Assembly (NCBI RefSeq): GCF_009663145.1
Contig: NZ_VKHR01000050.1
Coordinates: 243-39,317, forward strand
Length of the DNA: 39,075 nucleotides
Source of the DNA: Shewanella sp. TC10
GTDB taxonomy: Bacteria; Pseudomonadota; Gammaproteobacteria; Enterobacterales; Shewanellaceae
Direction: 5' to 3'
Made by a program: the position numbers and the translations under genes. Below are positions 14,204-23,105 of this stretch, in pieces. The notes beneath the pieces were generated by a model. It made no database searches, had not been told where the DNA came from, and was given only the letters and a program-made list of their open reading frames with translations. Position 1 is the first letter of the stretch; each line of letters begins with the position of its first letter.

Positions 14204-14235
14204 GATCTATTTAAAGATCTTAAGATCTATTAAGC
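14204..14235. other. AT-rich DNA unwinding element with three GATCT repeats
   Basis: GATCT units start at 14204, 14216 and 14224 (GATCTATTTAAA, GATCTTAA, GATCTATTAAGC), resembling the GATCTNTTNTTTT 13-mers of the E. coli DUE and on the same, mnmG-facing, side. Confidence 0.8.
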
Positions 14236-14289
14236 GAAGCGTGTCTGATCAAATTGAGAAAATTGATCATTCCCGAAAGGCAAAGCAAG

Positions 14290-14298
14290 TGCTAAAAT
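14290..14298 (+). promoter_or_regulatory. Candidate extended -10 of the mnmG promoter
   Basis: TGCTAAAAT has the TGN extension and a TAAAAT hexamer; no good -35 is seen at 17 bp. It lies about 80 bp before the mnmG ATG, just outside the AT-rich repeats, where the gidA promoter lies in E. coli. Confidence 0.4.
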
Positions 14299-14377
14299 AC
14301 TCGGCTGATACAGTATGTCGATTTTAAAATCTGATTTATTTGTAAATTAGAAAATTACTTTTACCCAAGGTTACAAA

Positions 14378-16267
14378 ATGCATTTTCATGAACGGTTTGA
14401 TGTTATTGTTGTTGGTGGTGGTCATGCCGGAACGGAAGCGGCACTTGCAGCAGCAAGAATGGGTTCAAAAACCCTATTACTGACTCACAATATCGATACC
14501 CTTGGACAAATGTCTTGTAACCCAGCCATTGGCGGGATTGGTAAAGGTCATTTGGTTAAAGAAATTGATGCTTTAGGTGGTGCAATGGCAACAGCCACTG
14601 ACTTCGCAGGTATTCAATTTAGAACCTTAAATTCGAGTAAAGGCCCAGCGGTTAGAGCAACTCGTGCTCAAGCAGATCGAGCCCTATACCGTCAAAAAAT
14701 ACAACAAATCCTTCAACATCAACCCAACTTACGTATTTTTCAACAAGCTGTTGATGATTTAGTTGTTGAAAACAATAAGGTTATTGGTGTTGTCACTCAG
14801 ATGGGATTAGCATTTGAGTCGCCAAGTGTAGTGTTAACTACTGGTACTTTCCTAAGCGGTAAAATTCATATTGGATTAGAAAATTACAGTGGTGGACGAG
14901 CTGGCGATCCACCAGCGATTGCATTGGCAAACCGTTTAAAAGAATTACCAATTCGTGTTGGACGCCTTAAAACAGGGACTCCACCAAGAATCGATGCAAA
15001 CACCATTGATTTTGACAAGATGCAAGAGCAAAAAGGTGATGATCCATTACCTGTAATGTCTTTTATCGGTGATGTAAGTCAACACCCACAGCAAGTATCT
15101 TGTTATATCACTCATACCAATGAGAAAACTCACGATATTATTCGTGGAGGACTTGATCGCAGCCCAATGTATTCTGGGGTTATTGAAGGCATTGGCCCAA
15201 GATACTGCCCATCTATTGAAGATAAAATTAATCGTTTTGCAGACAAGACTTCACATCAAATTTTTATTGAACCTGAAGGTTTAACGACCAATGAGATCTA
15301 CCCAAATGGGATCTCAACCAGTTTACCTTTTGACGTGCAATTAAATTTAGTTCGATCAATTCAAGGCATGGAAAATGCTGAGATCATTCGACCTGGTTAT
15401 GCCATTGAGTACGATTATTTCGATCCAAGAGATCTTAAAAACTCATTAGAAACAAAAAATATTGATGGATTGTTCTTTGCTGGACAGATCAACGGTACCA
15501 CTGGTTATGAAGAAGCGGGTGCGCAAGGTTTACTTGCAGGTATGAACGCATCTTTGCAAGTTCAAGGCAAAGAAGCTTGGTGCCCAAGACGTGATCAAGC
15601 TTATATCGGCGTTTTAGTTGATGATTTATCAACCCTTGGCACAAAAGAGCCATATCGTATGTTTACTAGTCGTGCTGAATATCGATTATTACTACGTGAA
15701 GATAATGCAGATTTGCGCTTGACTGAAAAAGGCCGTGAACTTGGCTTAGTTGATGATGAACGTTGGCAAAAGTTTAGCGAAAAAAGAGAATCGATTGAAA
15801 CTGAACTGCAGCGTTTACGCAGCAATTGGGTTCATAATAACTCGCCTTTGTTAGATGTATTAAACCCTGAGTTAAATACACCTATTTCTCGTGAAGCATC
15901 ATTTGAAGACTTATTACGTCGTCCAGAAATGGATTACAAAAAGTTAATGGCCTTAGAAGGTTTTGGTCCAGCCATTGAAGATGAACGTGCTGCAGAGCAA
16001 GTGCAGATCCAAGTTAAATATTCTGGCTATATCCAAAGACAGCAAGGTGAAATCGATAAAGCTATTCGCCATGAAACGACCAATTTACCATTGGATCTTG
16101 ATTATCAAGAAGTCGCAGGCTTATCGAATGAAGTGATCGCTAAGATGAATGAGCATAAACCAGAAACGATTGGACAAGCTTCTCGGATCTCTGGAATGAC
16201 GCCAGCAGCAATTTCAATTTTACTGGTTCATCTTAAAAAACGTGGTTTATTGCGTAAAACTGCTTAA
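14378..16267 (+). CDS. mnmG: tRNA uridine-5-carboxymethylaminomethyl modification enzyme MnmG
   Basis: The FAD/NADH-dependent partner of MnmE in U34 modification (formerly gidA). 629 aa, full length. The N-terminal dinucleotide-binding motif is VVGGGHAGTEAALAAARMG. The next signature, MSCNPAIGGIGKGHLVKEID, spans about residues 46-65. A later family segment is GTTGYEEAGAQGLLAGMNA, about residues 375-393. The C-terminal helical domain ending ...AISILLVHLKKRGLL is the MnmE/tRNA contact region. It begins directly right of oriC, transcribed away from it, and is followed by rsmG. An AAGG ribosome-binding site precedes the ATG. Confidence 0.98.
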   Translation: MHFHERFDVIVVGGGHAGTEAALAAARMGSKTLLLTHNIDTLGQMSCNPAIGGIGKGHLVKEIDALGGAMATATDFAGIQFRTLNSSKGPAVRATRAQADRALYRQKIQQILQHQPNLRIFQQAVDDLVVENNKVIGVVTQMGLAFESPSVVLTTGTFLSGKIHIGLENYSGGRAGDPPAIALANRLKELPIRVGRLKTGTPPRIDANTIDFDKMQEQKGDDPLPVMSFIGDVSQHPQQVSCYITHTNEKTHDIIRGGLDRSPMYSGVIEGIGPRYCPSIEDKINRFADKTSHQIFIEPEGLTTNEIYPNGISTSLPFDVQLNLVRSIQGMENAEIIRPGYAIEYDYFDPRDLKNSLETKNIDGLFFAGQINGTTGYEEAGAQGLLAGMNASLQVQGKEAWCPRRDQAYIGVLVDDLSTLGTKEPYRMFTSRAEYRLLLREDNADLRLTEKGRELGLVDDERWQKFSEKRESIETELQRLRSNWVHNNSPLLDVLNPELNTPISREASFEDLLRRPEMDYKKLMALEGFGPAIEDERAAEQVQIQVKYSGYIQRQQGEIDKAIRHETTNLPLDLDYQEVAGLSNEVIAKMNEHKPETIGQASRISGMTPAAISILLVHLKKRGLLRKTA

Positions 16268-16297
16268 TTACCAGTAAAAAGTTGTGTTTTAACTAAT

Positions 16298-16321
16298 AAG
16301 GGAAGCTTTGAGGCTTCCCTT
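16298..16321 (+). terminator. Hairpin after mnmG
   Basis: A 9-bp stem AAGGGAAGC / GCTTCCCTT with a 6-base loop; downstream is TAGTCATTTC, a poor T tract. It may be a partial terminator or processing hairpin between mnmG and rsmG. Confidence 0.5.
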
Positions 16322-16386
16322 AGTCATTTCTGCCATTCATAATACCCGATGATTTATGACTCCCTTTGATTTTGAGGTTACTTAGC

Positions 16387-17007
16387 GTGCTAGCCGATCA
16401 ACTTAAAACTTATCTAGCTGAAACCAATATTTCGGCAACTGAAACTCAACAGCAACAATTGGTTGGGTTTGTTACCATGCTAAATAAATGGAATAAAGCC
16501 TATAACCTGACATCAGTCAGAGATCCTGAACAGATGTTAATCCGTCATGTTATGGACAGTTTGGTGGTTTCTCCTTATCTTAAGGGACAAAGGTTCATTG
16601 ATGTTGGTACCGGACCAGGCTTACCAGGGATCCCATTAGCGATTTTAAATCCAGATAAAGAATTTGTTCTACTGGATAGCTTAGGGAAGCGGATCCGTTT
16701 TCAAAAGCAAGTTCAGTTTGAATTGAAGATCAATAACATGACATCTGTTGAAAGTCGTGTTGAGGCATATGAACCTGAGCAAAAATTTGATGGTGTGATC
16801 AGCCGCGCTTTTGCTTCAATTGAAGATATGCTGAGTTGGTGTCACCACTTACCAGCTGAAAATGGTCAATTTTATGCGCTTAAAGGCCAATTGAGTGATG
16901 CTGAATTAACCAGTATTCCTGCTGGATTTGATGTTGTGGAAACCATTACATTGAAAGTGCCAAAGTTAGATGAGCAAAGACATCTGTTAAAGATAGTGAA
17001 AAAATAA
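16387..17007 (+). CDS. rsmG: 16S rRNA (guanine527-N7)-methyltransferase RsmG
   Basis: SAM-dependent methylation of G527 in 16S rRNA (formerly gidB); loss gives low-level streptomycin resistance in several species. 206 aa from the chosen GTG start, against 207 in E. coli. The GTG at 16387 is chosen because GAGG lies 9 bp upstream and the N-terminus then aligns with the family; a TTG at 16366 would add seven residues without a good ribosome-binding site. Visible motifs are MLNKWNKAYNLTSVRDP near the N-terminus, the SAM loop FIDVGTGPGLPGIPLAI, and ISRAFASIEDML. It sits in the conserved mnmG-rsmG-parA-parB order. Confidence 0.96.
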   Translation: MLADQLKTYLAETNISATETQQQQLVGFVTMLNKWNKAYNLTSVRDPEQMLIRHVMDSLVVSPYLKGQRFIDVGTGPGLPGIPLAILNPDKEFVLLDSLGKRIRFQKQVQFELKINNMTSVESRVEAYEPEQKFDGVISRAFASIEDMLSWCHHLPAENGQFYALKGQLSDAELTSIPAGFDVVETITLKVPKLDEQRHLLKIVKK

Positions 17008-17034
17008 TCGCGCTTACAAAGAATAAATATTATC

Positions 17035-17053
17035 GGACATCGTAAATATGTCC
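17035..17053. promoter_or_regulatory. Small dyad upstream of parA
   Basis: GGACAT / ATGTCC (17035-17040 and 17048-17053) with a 7-bp spacer, 13 bp before the parA GTG. It could be a regulatory site or a weak RNA hairpin near the ribosome-binding site. Confidence 0.3.
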
Positions 17054-17066
17054 TTAGGGTGAACAC

Positions 17067-17849
17067 GTGGGTAAAATCATTGCCGTAGCCAACCAGAAAG
17101 GTGGCGTAGGAAAAACAACAACTTGTGTTAATTTAGCAGCCTCGCTTGCGGCCACAAAACGCAAGGTGCTGTTAATCGATCTTGATCCACAAGGTAATGC
17201 CACTATGGGCAGTGGTGTCGACAAATATGAAGTTGAAAATACCGCTTATGAGCTATTAGTCGAAGAAAAGCCGTTTGCTGAAATAGTCATTAAAGACACC
17301 ACAGGTAAATATGATCTGATTGCCGGAAATGGTGATGTCACCGCGGCAGAAATTAAATTAATGGAGTTTTTCGCCAGAGAAATTCGATTAAAAAATGCAT
17401 TGGCAGAAGTCAAAGATGATTATGACTTTATCTTTATTGATTGTCCGCCTTCTTTGAATATGTTGACGGTAAATGCCATGTCAGCTGCAGATTCAGTATT
17501 AGTGCCGATGCAATGCGAATACTATGCATTGGAGGGATTAACAGCCCTAATTGATACCATTACAAAGTTAGGTGCAATGGTTAATCCTACGCTTTGTATA
17601 GAGGGGATCTTACGTACTATGTACGATCCACGTAATCGATTATCTAACGATGTGTCGGATCAGCTAAAGCAACATTTTGGCGAAAAAGTATATCGCACAG
17701 TAATCCCACGAAATATTCGTTTAGCTGAAGCACCAAGTTTTGGTGCACCGGCGATGTATTACGATAAGTCCAGTGCTGGTGCAAAAGCCTATTTAGCTCT
17801 AGCAGGTGAAATCATTCGCCGCGCAGAGCAACAAACAGAATCTAATTAA
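17067..17849 (+). CDS. parA: Chromosome-partitioning ATPase ParA (Soj)
   Basis: A 260-aa deviant Walker-type ATPase that moves ParB-parS origin complexes. The deviant P-loop KGGVGKTTT (residues 11-19, signature Lys11 and Lys16) and FIDCPPSLNML (Walker A' region) are clear. There is no N-terminal HTH, so it is the chromosomal Soj type rather than a P1-plasmid type. The GTG start follows TTAGGGTGAAC; no better ATG is in frame nearby. parB follows after 15 bp. Position next to oriC and rsmG is typical for Shewanella, Vibrio chromosome 1 and Pseudomonas. Confidence 0.97.
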   Translation: MGKIIAVANQKGGVGKTTTCVNLAASLAATKRKVLLIDLDPQGNATMGSGVDKYEVENTAYELLVEEKPFAEIVIKDTTGKYDLIAGNGDVTAAEIKLMEFFAREIRLKNALAEVKDDYDFIFIDCPPSLNMLTVNAMSAADSVLVPMQCEYYALEGLTALIDTITKLGAMVNPTLCIEGILRTMYDPRNRLSNDVSDQLKQHFGEKVYRTVIPRNIRLAEAPSFGAPAMYYDKSSAGAKAYLALAGEIIRRAEQQTESN

Positions 17850-17864
17850 GCGTAAGGGAATAAA

Positions 17865-18758
17865 ATGACGTTAAAAAAGCGCGGTTTAGGTAAGGGCTTG
17901 GATGCATTATTAAGTAACAGTAATGCTGCCAGTCGTAAAACTGAACAGACTCAAACAAAAGCTGATGCCATCGAAGCACCAAAGGAAGATGGTTTACTCA
18001 TGCTTGACTTAGATTTACTGCAGTCTGGAAAGTACCAACCGCGTAAAGACATGTCACCTGAGGCGTTAGAAGAGCTTGCTGAGTCAATTAAATCACAAGG
18101 GGTGATTCAACCAATTGTGGTGCGTAAAATTGATGCTGAAAAATACGAAATTATTGCTGGCGAACGCCGTTGGAGAGCATCGCAAATTGCTCAATTAGAC
18201 AAGGTTCCGTGTATTGTAAAACAGGTTCCTGATGAGTCTGCTGTTGCTATTGCTTTGATAGAAAATATCCAACGAGAAGATTTAAATGCAATGGAAGAAG
18301 CGATTGCATTACAACGTTTGCTAGAAGAATTCGAATTAACTCATCAGCAAACTGCAGACGCCGTCGGAAAATCTAGAGCAAGTGTGTCTAACTTATTACG
18401 TTTAAATAGTTTAAATGAGCCAGTAAAGCGTTTATTAGAGTATGGCGATATTGATATGGGTCATGCCCGAGCCTTACTTGCTATTGACGGTGAAGAGCAA
18501 ACTAATTTAGCTAGATTAGTCGCTTCTAAAGAAATGACAGTTCGAGAAACTGAACGATTAGTCAATAAAGCCCTAAATCCTACTAAAGAAGCTGAAAAGC
18601 CAGCTAAAGATCATGATGTAACCCGCTTGGAGCAACAGTTAATTGAAAAGCTAGGTGCTAAAGTGGCGATTAATCATGGCAGTAAAGGCAAAGGTAAAAT
18701 TGTAATAAACTACCAAGATCTTGCTGAATTGGATGGAATACTTAGCAAAATCCACTAA
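17865..18758 (+). CDS. parB: Chromosome-partitioning protein ParB (Spo0J)
   Basis: 297 aa. The N-terminal ParB/Srx CTPase domain carries GERRWRAS and ENIQREDLNAMEEA. The central helix-turn-helix (QQTADAVGKSRASVSNLLRL) binds parS. A short Lys-rich linker leads to the C-terminal dimerisation domain. The Lys-rich N-terminus (TLKKRGLGKGLDALLS) is the usual ParA-activating peptide. It is the last gene of the mnmG-rsmG-parA-parB group; 225 bp containing the atp promoter separates it from atpI. I found no full-consensus parS in this window. Confidence 0.97.
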   Translation: MTLKKRGLGKGLDALLSNSNAASRKTEQTQTKADAIEAPKEDGLLMLDLDLLQSGKYQPRKDMSPEALEELAESIKSQGVIQPIVVRKIDAEKYEIIAGERRWRASQIAQLDKVPCIVKQVPDESAVAIALIENIQREDLNAMEEAIALQRLLEEFELTHQQTADAVGKSRASVSNLLRLNSLNEPVKRLLEYGDIDMGHARALLAIDGEEQTNLARLVASKEMTVRETERLVNKALNPTKEAEKPAKDHDVTRLEQQLIEKLGAKVAINHGSKGKGKIVINYQDLAELDGILSKIH

Positions 18759-18870
18759 ATCCCTCAACAAAGTCATTTCAATAGTAACTTTGTAACAAGG
18801 CGTAATTTTGACTTTTTAGAAATTTAGAGCCAAATCGCGCCTAATATCACTGTTTAACCTCTCATCAAAG

Positions 18871-18898
18871 TTGCAAACAAGGTGTGAAAAGGTATACT
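18871..18898 (+). promoter_or_regulatory. Candidate promoter of the atp operon
   Basis: TTGCAA (18871-18876), a 16-bp spacer and TATACT (18893-18898), about 85 bp before atpI. It is the best sigma-70 match in the parB-atpI gap and lies where the E. coli atp promoter would be. Confidence 0.55.
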
Positions 18899-18983
18899 TT
18901 GCATGCTTTTTTTCCTGTCTGAGTTGTTAATGATCACATTAATGACCTAGCGGAAAAATAAGTACTAATGCGGAGATTCAAAA

Positions 18984-19367
18984 TTGAGTAAGGTTTTAGC
19001 GCGTCGTGGCCGGTGGTCAGCCTATCGAATAGTGTTGTTACAGGCGGCGGTAGCTGGGGGAACTTCAATTTTCTTTTTCGCTCTGTGGGGAGCTCAGTAT
19101 GGCTTATCTGCTTTGGCAGGTGGTCTCATTGCTGTACTCCCTAATTTTGTATTCGCAACCCTTGCTTTCTCTCATGCGGGAGCTAAAGCGTCAGGAAAAG
19201 TCGTTTGGATGTTTTTCTTGGGGGAAGCGGTAAAGTTGCTGCTAACCATTGTGTTGTTTGCCATTGCGTTTGGCATGCTAAAAACGCCATTTATGCCGTT
19301 ATTTAGCTGTTACTTGCTGGCTTTACTAATACCTTGGACAGCCCCTTTATACTTCAAGCAAAATTAA
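18984..19367 (+). CDS. atpI: ATP synthase protein I
   Basis: A 127-aa membrane protein with four hydrophobic segments, the usual first and non-essential gene of atp operons, proposed to aid c-ring assembly or Mg2+ supply. The TTG start follows CGGAGA by 7 bp; the upstream ATG at 18968 closes after seven codons in another frame, so TTG is the credible start. Family features are the Arg-rich N-terminus (SKVLARRGRWSAYRIVLLQA) and GGLIAVLPNFVFA. atpB begins 12 bp after its stop. Sequence conservation in this family is low, but position supports the call. Confidence 0.9.
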   Translation: MSKVLARRGRWSAYRIVLLQAAVAGGTSIFFFALWGAQYGLSALAGGLIAVLPNFVFATLAFSHAGAKASGKVVWMFFLGEAVKLLLTIVLFAIAFGMLKTPFMPLFSCYLLALLIPWTAPLYFKQN

Positions 19368-19379
19368 GTGAGATTAATC

Positions 19380-20201
19380 ATGGCGACAACTGGTGAAGCA
19401 TTAAATGCTTCCGAGTATATCCAGCATCACCTGACTAATGCGAAAATGTGTTCTGCCGATGGTGGAATTGCTTTTAACTATGCATGTCAAGATGCCGGGT
19501 TTTGGACTTGGCACATTGACTCACTTTTGTTTTCAGTAGGTCTTGGGGTTCTATTTTTGTGGGCATTCTTCAAAGTAGGACAAAAAGCAACAACTGGCGT
19601 TCCAGGTAAATTTCAATGTTTCGTTGAAATGTGCGTGGAAGGTGTAGATAAAATCGTTAAAGACTCATTCCATGGGCGTAACGCTTTAATCGCACCATTA
19701 GGTCTGACTATCTTTGTCTGGGTTTTCCTGATGAATTTAATGGACTTAATTCCGGTTGACTTTGTACCTGAAGCCGCAAACAGATTTTTAGGTGTTCCTT
19801 ACCTTAAAATTGTACCAACAACCGACTTAAACGTAACTCTTGGTTTAGCCTTGAGTGTGTTCGCGTTGATTGTTTTTTACAGTATTAAAGTAAAAGGATT
19901 TGGTGGTTTCACTAAAGAAATGACCTTACAACCTTTCAATCATTGGGCATTGATTCCAGTAAACTTAGTATTGGAAACAGTAACCTTGGTTGCGAAGCCG
20001 ATTTCATTATCGCTTCGTCTGTTTGGTAACCTGTATGCAGGTGAGTTGATCTTTATTCTGATAGCACTGATGCCTTGGTGGGCTCAGTTTGCATTATCAG
20101 TGCCTTGGGCTATTTTCCATATTTTGGTTATTGTGCTGCAGGCGTTTATCTTCATGATGCTTACGATTGTATATCTAAGCATGGCACATGAAGAACATTA
20201 A
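19380..20201 (+). CDS. atpB: F1Fo ATP synthase subunit a
   Basis: The membrane stator subunit that forms the proton half-channels against the c-ring. 273 aa from the ATG at 19380, which aligns with family N-termini; an in-frame GTG four codons upstream lacks support. The essential Arg lies in SLSLRLFGNLYAGELIFIL, and the conserved polar residues of the last helices are present. Five or six membrane segments are visible. The N-terminal region (DGGIAFNYACQDAGFWTWH) is a little longer than in E. coli. Second gene of the atp operon. Confidence 0.97.
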   Translation: MATTGEALNASEYIQHHLTNAKMCSADGGIAFNYACQDAGFWTWHIDSLLFSVGLGVLFLWAFFKVGQKATTGVPGKFQCFVEMCVEGVDKIVKDSFHGRNALIAPLGLTIFVWVFLMNLMDLIPVDFVPEAANRFLGVPYLKIVPTTDLNVTLGLALSVFALIVFYSIKVKGFGGFTKEMTLQPFNHWALIPVNLVLETVTLVAKPISLSLRLFGNLYAGELIFILIALMPWWAQFALSVPWAIFHILVIVLQAFIFMMLTIVYLSMAHEEH

Positions 20202-20233
20202 TTTAATAAAATTAGTTATTTATCGGAGATAAA

Positions 20234-20491
20234 ATGGAAACTGTAATTAGCTTTACAGCAATAGCTGTTGCGATCATGATTGGCTTAGCAGCGCTAGGTA
20301 CTGGTATTGGCTTTGCTATCTTAGGTGGTAAGTTCTTAGAAGCTTCAGCTCGTCAACCAGAACTTGCTCCAGCATTACAAACTAAGATGTTCATCGTAGC
20401 TGGTCTACTTGATGCGATCTCAATGATTGCAGTTGGTGTTGCATTATTCTTCGTATTCGCTAACCCATTCTTAGGTCAATTAGCTGGCTAA
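20234..20491 (+). CDS. atpE: F1Fo ATP synthase subunit c
   Basis: An 85-aa proteolipid hairpin of two membrane helices that forms the rotor ring. The ion-carrying carboxylate is Asp60 in GLLDAISMIAVG. The loop ARQPE contacts gamma and epsilon. The sodium-type ligand set of Na+ ATPases is not seen, so it should be proton-coupled. A CGGAGAT ribosome-binding site precedes the ATG, consistent with the high c:other stoichiometry. Confidence 0.97.
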   Translation: METVISFTAIAVAIMIGLAALGTGIGFAILGGKFLEASARQPELAPALQTKMFIVAGLLDAISMIAVGVALFFVFANPFLGQLAG

Positions 20492-20518
20492 TCGCCCCCC
20501 TTAGAAGGAGTTGTCGTT

Positions 20519-20989
20519 ATGAGTATTAACGCTACCCTGCTAGGCCAAGCGATTTCTTTTGCACTCTTCGTGTGGTTTTGCATGAAGTTTGTATGGCCGC
20601 CATTGATGAACGCTATCGAAGAACGCCAGAAGAAAATTGCCGATGGGCTAGCTGATGCAGGACGTGCTGCAAAAGATCTAGAGTTGGCTCAAGCGAAAGC
20701 AAATGAGCAACTAAAAGAAGCGAAGGCGACTGCTAATGAAATTATTGAGCAAGCTAATAAGCGCAAAGCTCAAATAGTTGAAGAAGCAAAAATTGAAGCT
20801 GATACCGAGCGTGCGAAAATCATCGCTCAAGGTCAAGCTGAAATTGAAAACGAACGTAATCGCGTTAAAGATGACTTGCGTAAGCAAGTTGCTACTCTTG
20901 CCGTAACTGGTGCAGAGAAGATTCTTCAACGTTCGATTGATCCAGAAGCTCACAGTGACATAGTTAATAAACTTGTTGCTGAAATTTAA
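20519..20989 (+). CDS. atpF: F1Fo ATP synthase subunit b
   Basis: A 156-aa peripheral stalk subunit: one N-terminal membrane helix (LLGQAISFALFVWFCMKFVW), then a long charged, Ala-rich helical coil to about residue 125, and a C-terminal delta-binding segment. 156 aa is the E. coli length. An AAGGAG ribosome-binding site lies upstream. Only one b gene is present, so the stalk is a homodimer. Confidence 0.97.
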   Translation: MSINATLLGQAISFALFVWFCMKFVWPPLMNAIEERQKKIADGLADAGRAAKDLELAQAKANEQLKEAKATANEIIEQANKRKAQIVEEAKIEADTERAKIIAQGQAEIENERNRVKDDLRKQVATLAVTGAEKILQRSIDPEAHSDIVNKLVAEI

Positions 20990-21005
20990 TTAAGGAATCG
21001 GAGTT

Positions 21006-21539
21006 ATGGCTGAAATAAGCACCATTGCTCGTCCTTATGCAAAGGCAGCTTTTGATTTTGCTGTTGAACACAAAGCAATTGAAGATTGGGCAGAAATGCT
21101 GAACTTCGCGGCATTGGTAAGTGAAAACGAATCAATTAAGCCGTTGCTAGGTGGTTCATTGGCTAGTGCACAACTTGCCTCACTATTTATTGAAGTATGT
21201 GGTGAGCAAATGAATGCGCAAGGTCAAAACCTTATTAAGGTGATGGCTGAAAACGGTCGTTTAGAGATACTGCCAACAGTATCTTTACTTTTTGCTGAAT
21301 ATCGCAATGAGTGGGCTAAAGAAGTAGAAGCAACTGTTGTTTCTGCGACTGAGCTAAGCTCTGAGCAACAAGAGCAAATTAGTGTTTCTCTTGAGAAACG
21401 TCTCGCACGCAAAGTTAAGCTGAATTGTAGTGTAGATACATCGCTTATTGGCGGTGTAATTATTAAATCAGGCGACTTAGTCATTGATGGCTCAGTTAGC
21501 GGTAATCTATCGCGCTTGTCTGATAAGCTACAATCGTAA
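21006..21539 (+). CDS. atpH: F1Fo ATP synthase subunit delta
   Basis: A 177-aa stator subunit linking the alpha N-termini to subunit b. Family N-terminus STIARPYAKAAFDFA and C-terminal signature SLIGGVIIKSGDLVIDGSV are visible. 177 aa equals the E. coli length. It starts 16 bp after atpF with a CGGAG site. Confidence 0.97.
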   Translation: MAEISTIARPYAKAAFDFAVEHKAIEDWAEMLNFAALVSENESIKPLLGGSLASAQLASLFIEVCGEQMNAQGQNLIKVMAENGRLEILPTVSLLFAEYRNEWAKEVEATVVSATELSSEQQEQISVSLEKRLARKVKLNCSVDTSLIGGVIIKSGDLVIDGSVSGNLSRLSDKLQS

Positions 21540-21553
21540 TTGGGAGTTTGAGC

Positions 21554-23095
21554 ATGCAACTGAATTCCACTGAAATCAGCGATCTGATTAAGCAGCGGAT
21601 CGAGCAGTTCGACGTCGTTAGTGAAGCTCGCAACGAAGGTACAATCGTTGCAGTAAGTGACGGCATCATTCGCATTCACGGCCTTGCCGATGTAATGCAA
21701 GGTGAAATGATCGAACTGCCTGGTGGCCGTTTTGCAATCGCGTTGAACTTAGAACGTGATTCTGTCGGTGCCGTAGTAATGGGTCCTTATGCTAATTTAG
21801 CAGAAGGCGCAAAAGTTAAGACCACTGGTCGTATTCTTGAAGTACCAGTAGGTAACGGTTTATTAGGCCGCGTTGTTAACACTCTTGGTGAGCCAATTGA
21901 CGGAAAAGGACCAATCGAAAACGATGGTTTCTCTCCTGTTGAAGTAATTGCTCCTGGTGTTATTGAACGTCAGTCAGTAGATCAACCAATCCAAACTGGT
22001 TATAAAGCCGTTGATGCCATGATCCCAATTGGACGTGGTCAACGTGAATTGATCATTGGTGACCGTCAGACTGGTAAAACAGCGATGGCTATCGATGCAA
22101 TTATCAACCAGAAAGATTCAGGCATTAAATGTGTATACGTAGCTGTAGGGCAAAAAGCTTCTACTATCGCTAACGTTGTACGTAAGCTTGAAGAGCACGG
22201 TGCATTAGCTAACACTATCGTTGTAGTTGCAACAGCTTCTGAAGCTGCAGCATTACAATACTTAGCACCATACTCAGGTTGTTCTATGGGTGAATACTTC
22301 CGTGACCGCGGTGAAGATTCTTTAATCGTATATGATGATCTATCTAAGCAAGCAGTTGCTTACCGTCAGATCTCTCTACTATTGAAGCGTCCACCAGGAC
22401 GTGAAGCTTACCCAGGTGATGTATTCTATCTACATTCTCGTTTATTAGAGCGTGCTTCACGTGTAAACGAAATCTATGTAGAGAAATTCACTAACGGTGA
22501 AGTAAAAGGTAAAACCGGTTCTTTAACCGCGTTACCAATTATTGAAACCCAAGCAGGTGATGTATCTGCATTCGTACCGACCAACGTAATTTCTATTACA
22601 GATGGTCAGATCTTCCTTGAGACTGACTTGTTTAACTCTGGACTACGTCCAGCTGTTAACCCTGGTATTTCTGTTTCTCGTGTTGGTGGTGCGGCTCAGA
22701 CTAAGATCATCAAGAAACTGTCTGGTGGTATTCGTACCGCGTTAGCACAGTATCGAGAGCTTGCTGCGTTCTCACAATTTGCATCTGATTTAGATGATGC
22801 AACTCGTGCTCAACTTGAGCATGGTGAGCGTGTTACCGAACTTATGAAGCAAAAGCAATATGCTCCTATGAGCATTGCTGCCCAAGCTATCTCAATCTTC
22901 GCAGCTGAAAAAGGCTACTTGAAGAGTGTTGAACTAAGTAAAATCGGTAGCTTCGAAGCTGCTCTGCTTTCATTCATGAACAGCGAACATGCTGAGCTTG
23001 TTAATACTATTAATGCTTCTGGCGATTACAACGCAGACATTGAAAGTCAATTAAAAGCGGGCATGGACAAGTTCATTGAAACCCAAACCTGGTAA
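21554..23095 (+). CDS. atpA: F1Fo ATP synthase subunit alpha
   Basis: The non-catalytic nucleotide-binding subunit. The ATG at 21554 gives 513 aa, the E. coli length, and follows GGGAG by 7 bp; a TTG two codons earlier is rejected. The N-terminus MQLNSTEISDLIKQRI is almost identical to E. coli. The P-loop is GDRQTGKT, and the arginine-finger region is present in ...NPGISVSRVGG. Part of the complete atpIBEFHAGDC operon. Confidence 0.98.
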   Translation: MQLNSTEISDLIKQRIEQFDVVSEARNEGTIVAVSDGIIRIHGLADVMQGEMIELPGGRFAIALNLERDSVGAVVMGPYANLAEGAKVKTTGRILEVPVGNGLLGRVVNTLGEPIDGKGPIENDGFSPVEVIAPGVIERQSVDQPIQTGYKAVDAMIPIGRGQRELIIGDRQTGKTAMAIDAIINQKDSGIKCVYVAVGQKASTIANVVRKLEEHGALANTIVVVATASEAAALQYLAPYSGCSMGEYFRDRGEDSLIVYDDLSKQAVAYRQISLLLKRPPGREAYPGDVFYLHSRLLERASRVNEIYVEKFTNGEVKGKTGSLTALPIIETQAGDVSAFVPTNVISITDGQIFLETDLFNSGLRPAVNPGISVSRVGGAAQTKIIKKLSGGIRTALAQYRELAAFSQFASDLDDATRAQLEHGERVTELMKQKQYAPMSIAAQAISIFAAEKGYLKSVELSKIGSFEAALLSFMNSEHAELVNTINASGDYNADIESQLKAGMDKFIETQTW

Positions 23096-23105
23096 TAATT
23101 ATCGA

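Larger units (their letters stand above)
13903..14377. other. oriC: Chromosomal replication origin oriC
   Basis: The 475-bp gap between mioC and mnmG, the classical enterobacterial oriC position. I count 15 GATC (Dam) sites from 13902 to 14268, at 13902, 14007, 14024, 14035, 14047, 14071, 14098, 14109, 14117, 14178, 14204, 14216, 14224, 14247 and 14265. There are three perfect DnaA boxes, near-consensus boxes at 14023-14031 and 14160-14168, and AT-rich GATCT repeats on the mnmG side. The orientation matches E. coli: unwinding region toward mnmG, box cluster toward mioC. The segment TATTAGGATCG, read leftward at 14190-14177, also matches the E. coli origin from memory. No confident IHF site was found. 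Confidence 0.96.

Noticed and set aside
21224..21700. 158-codon frame on the - strand across atpH/atpA
   Set aside because: Lies entirely opposite two well-conserved ATP synthase genes; a shadow frame.
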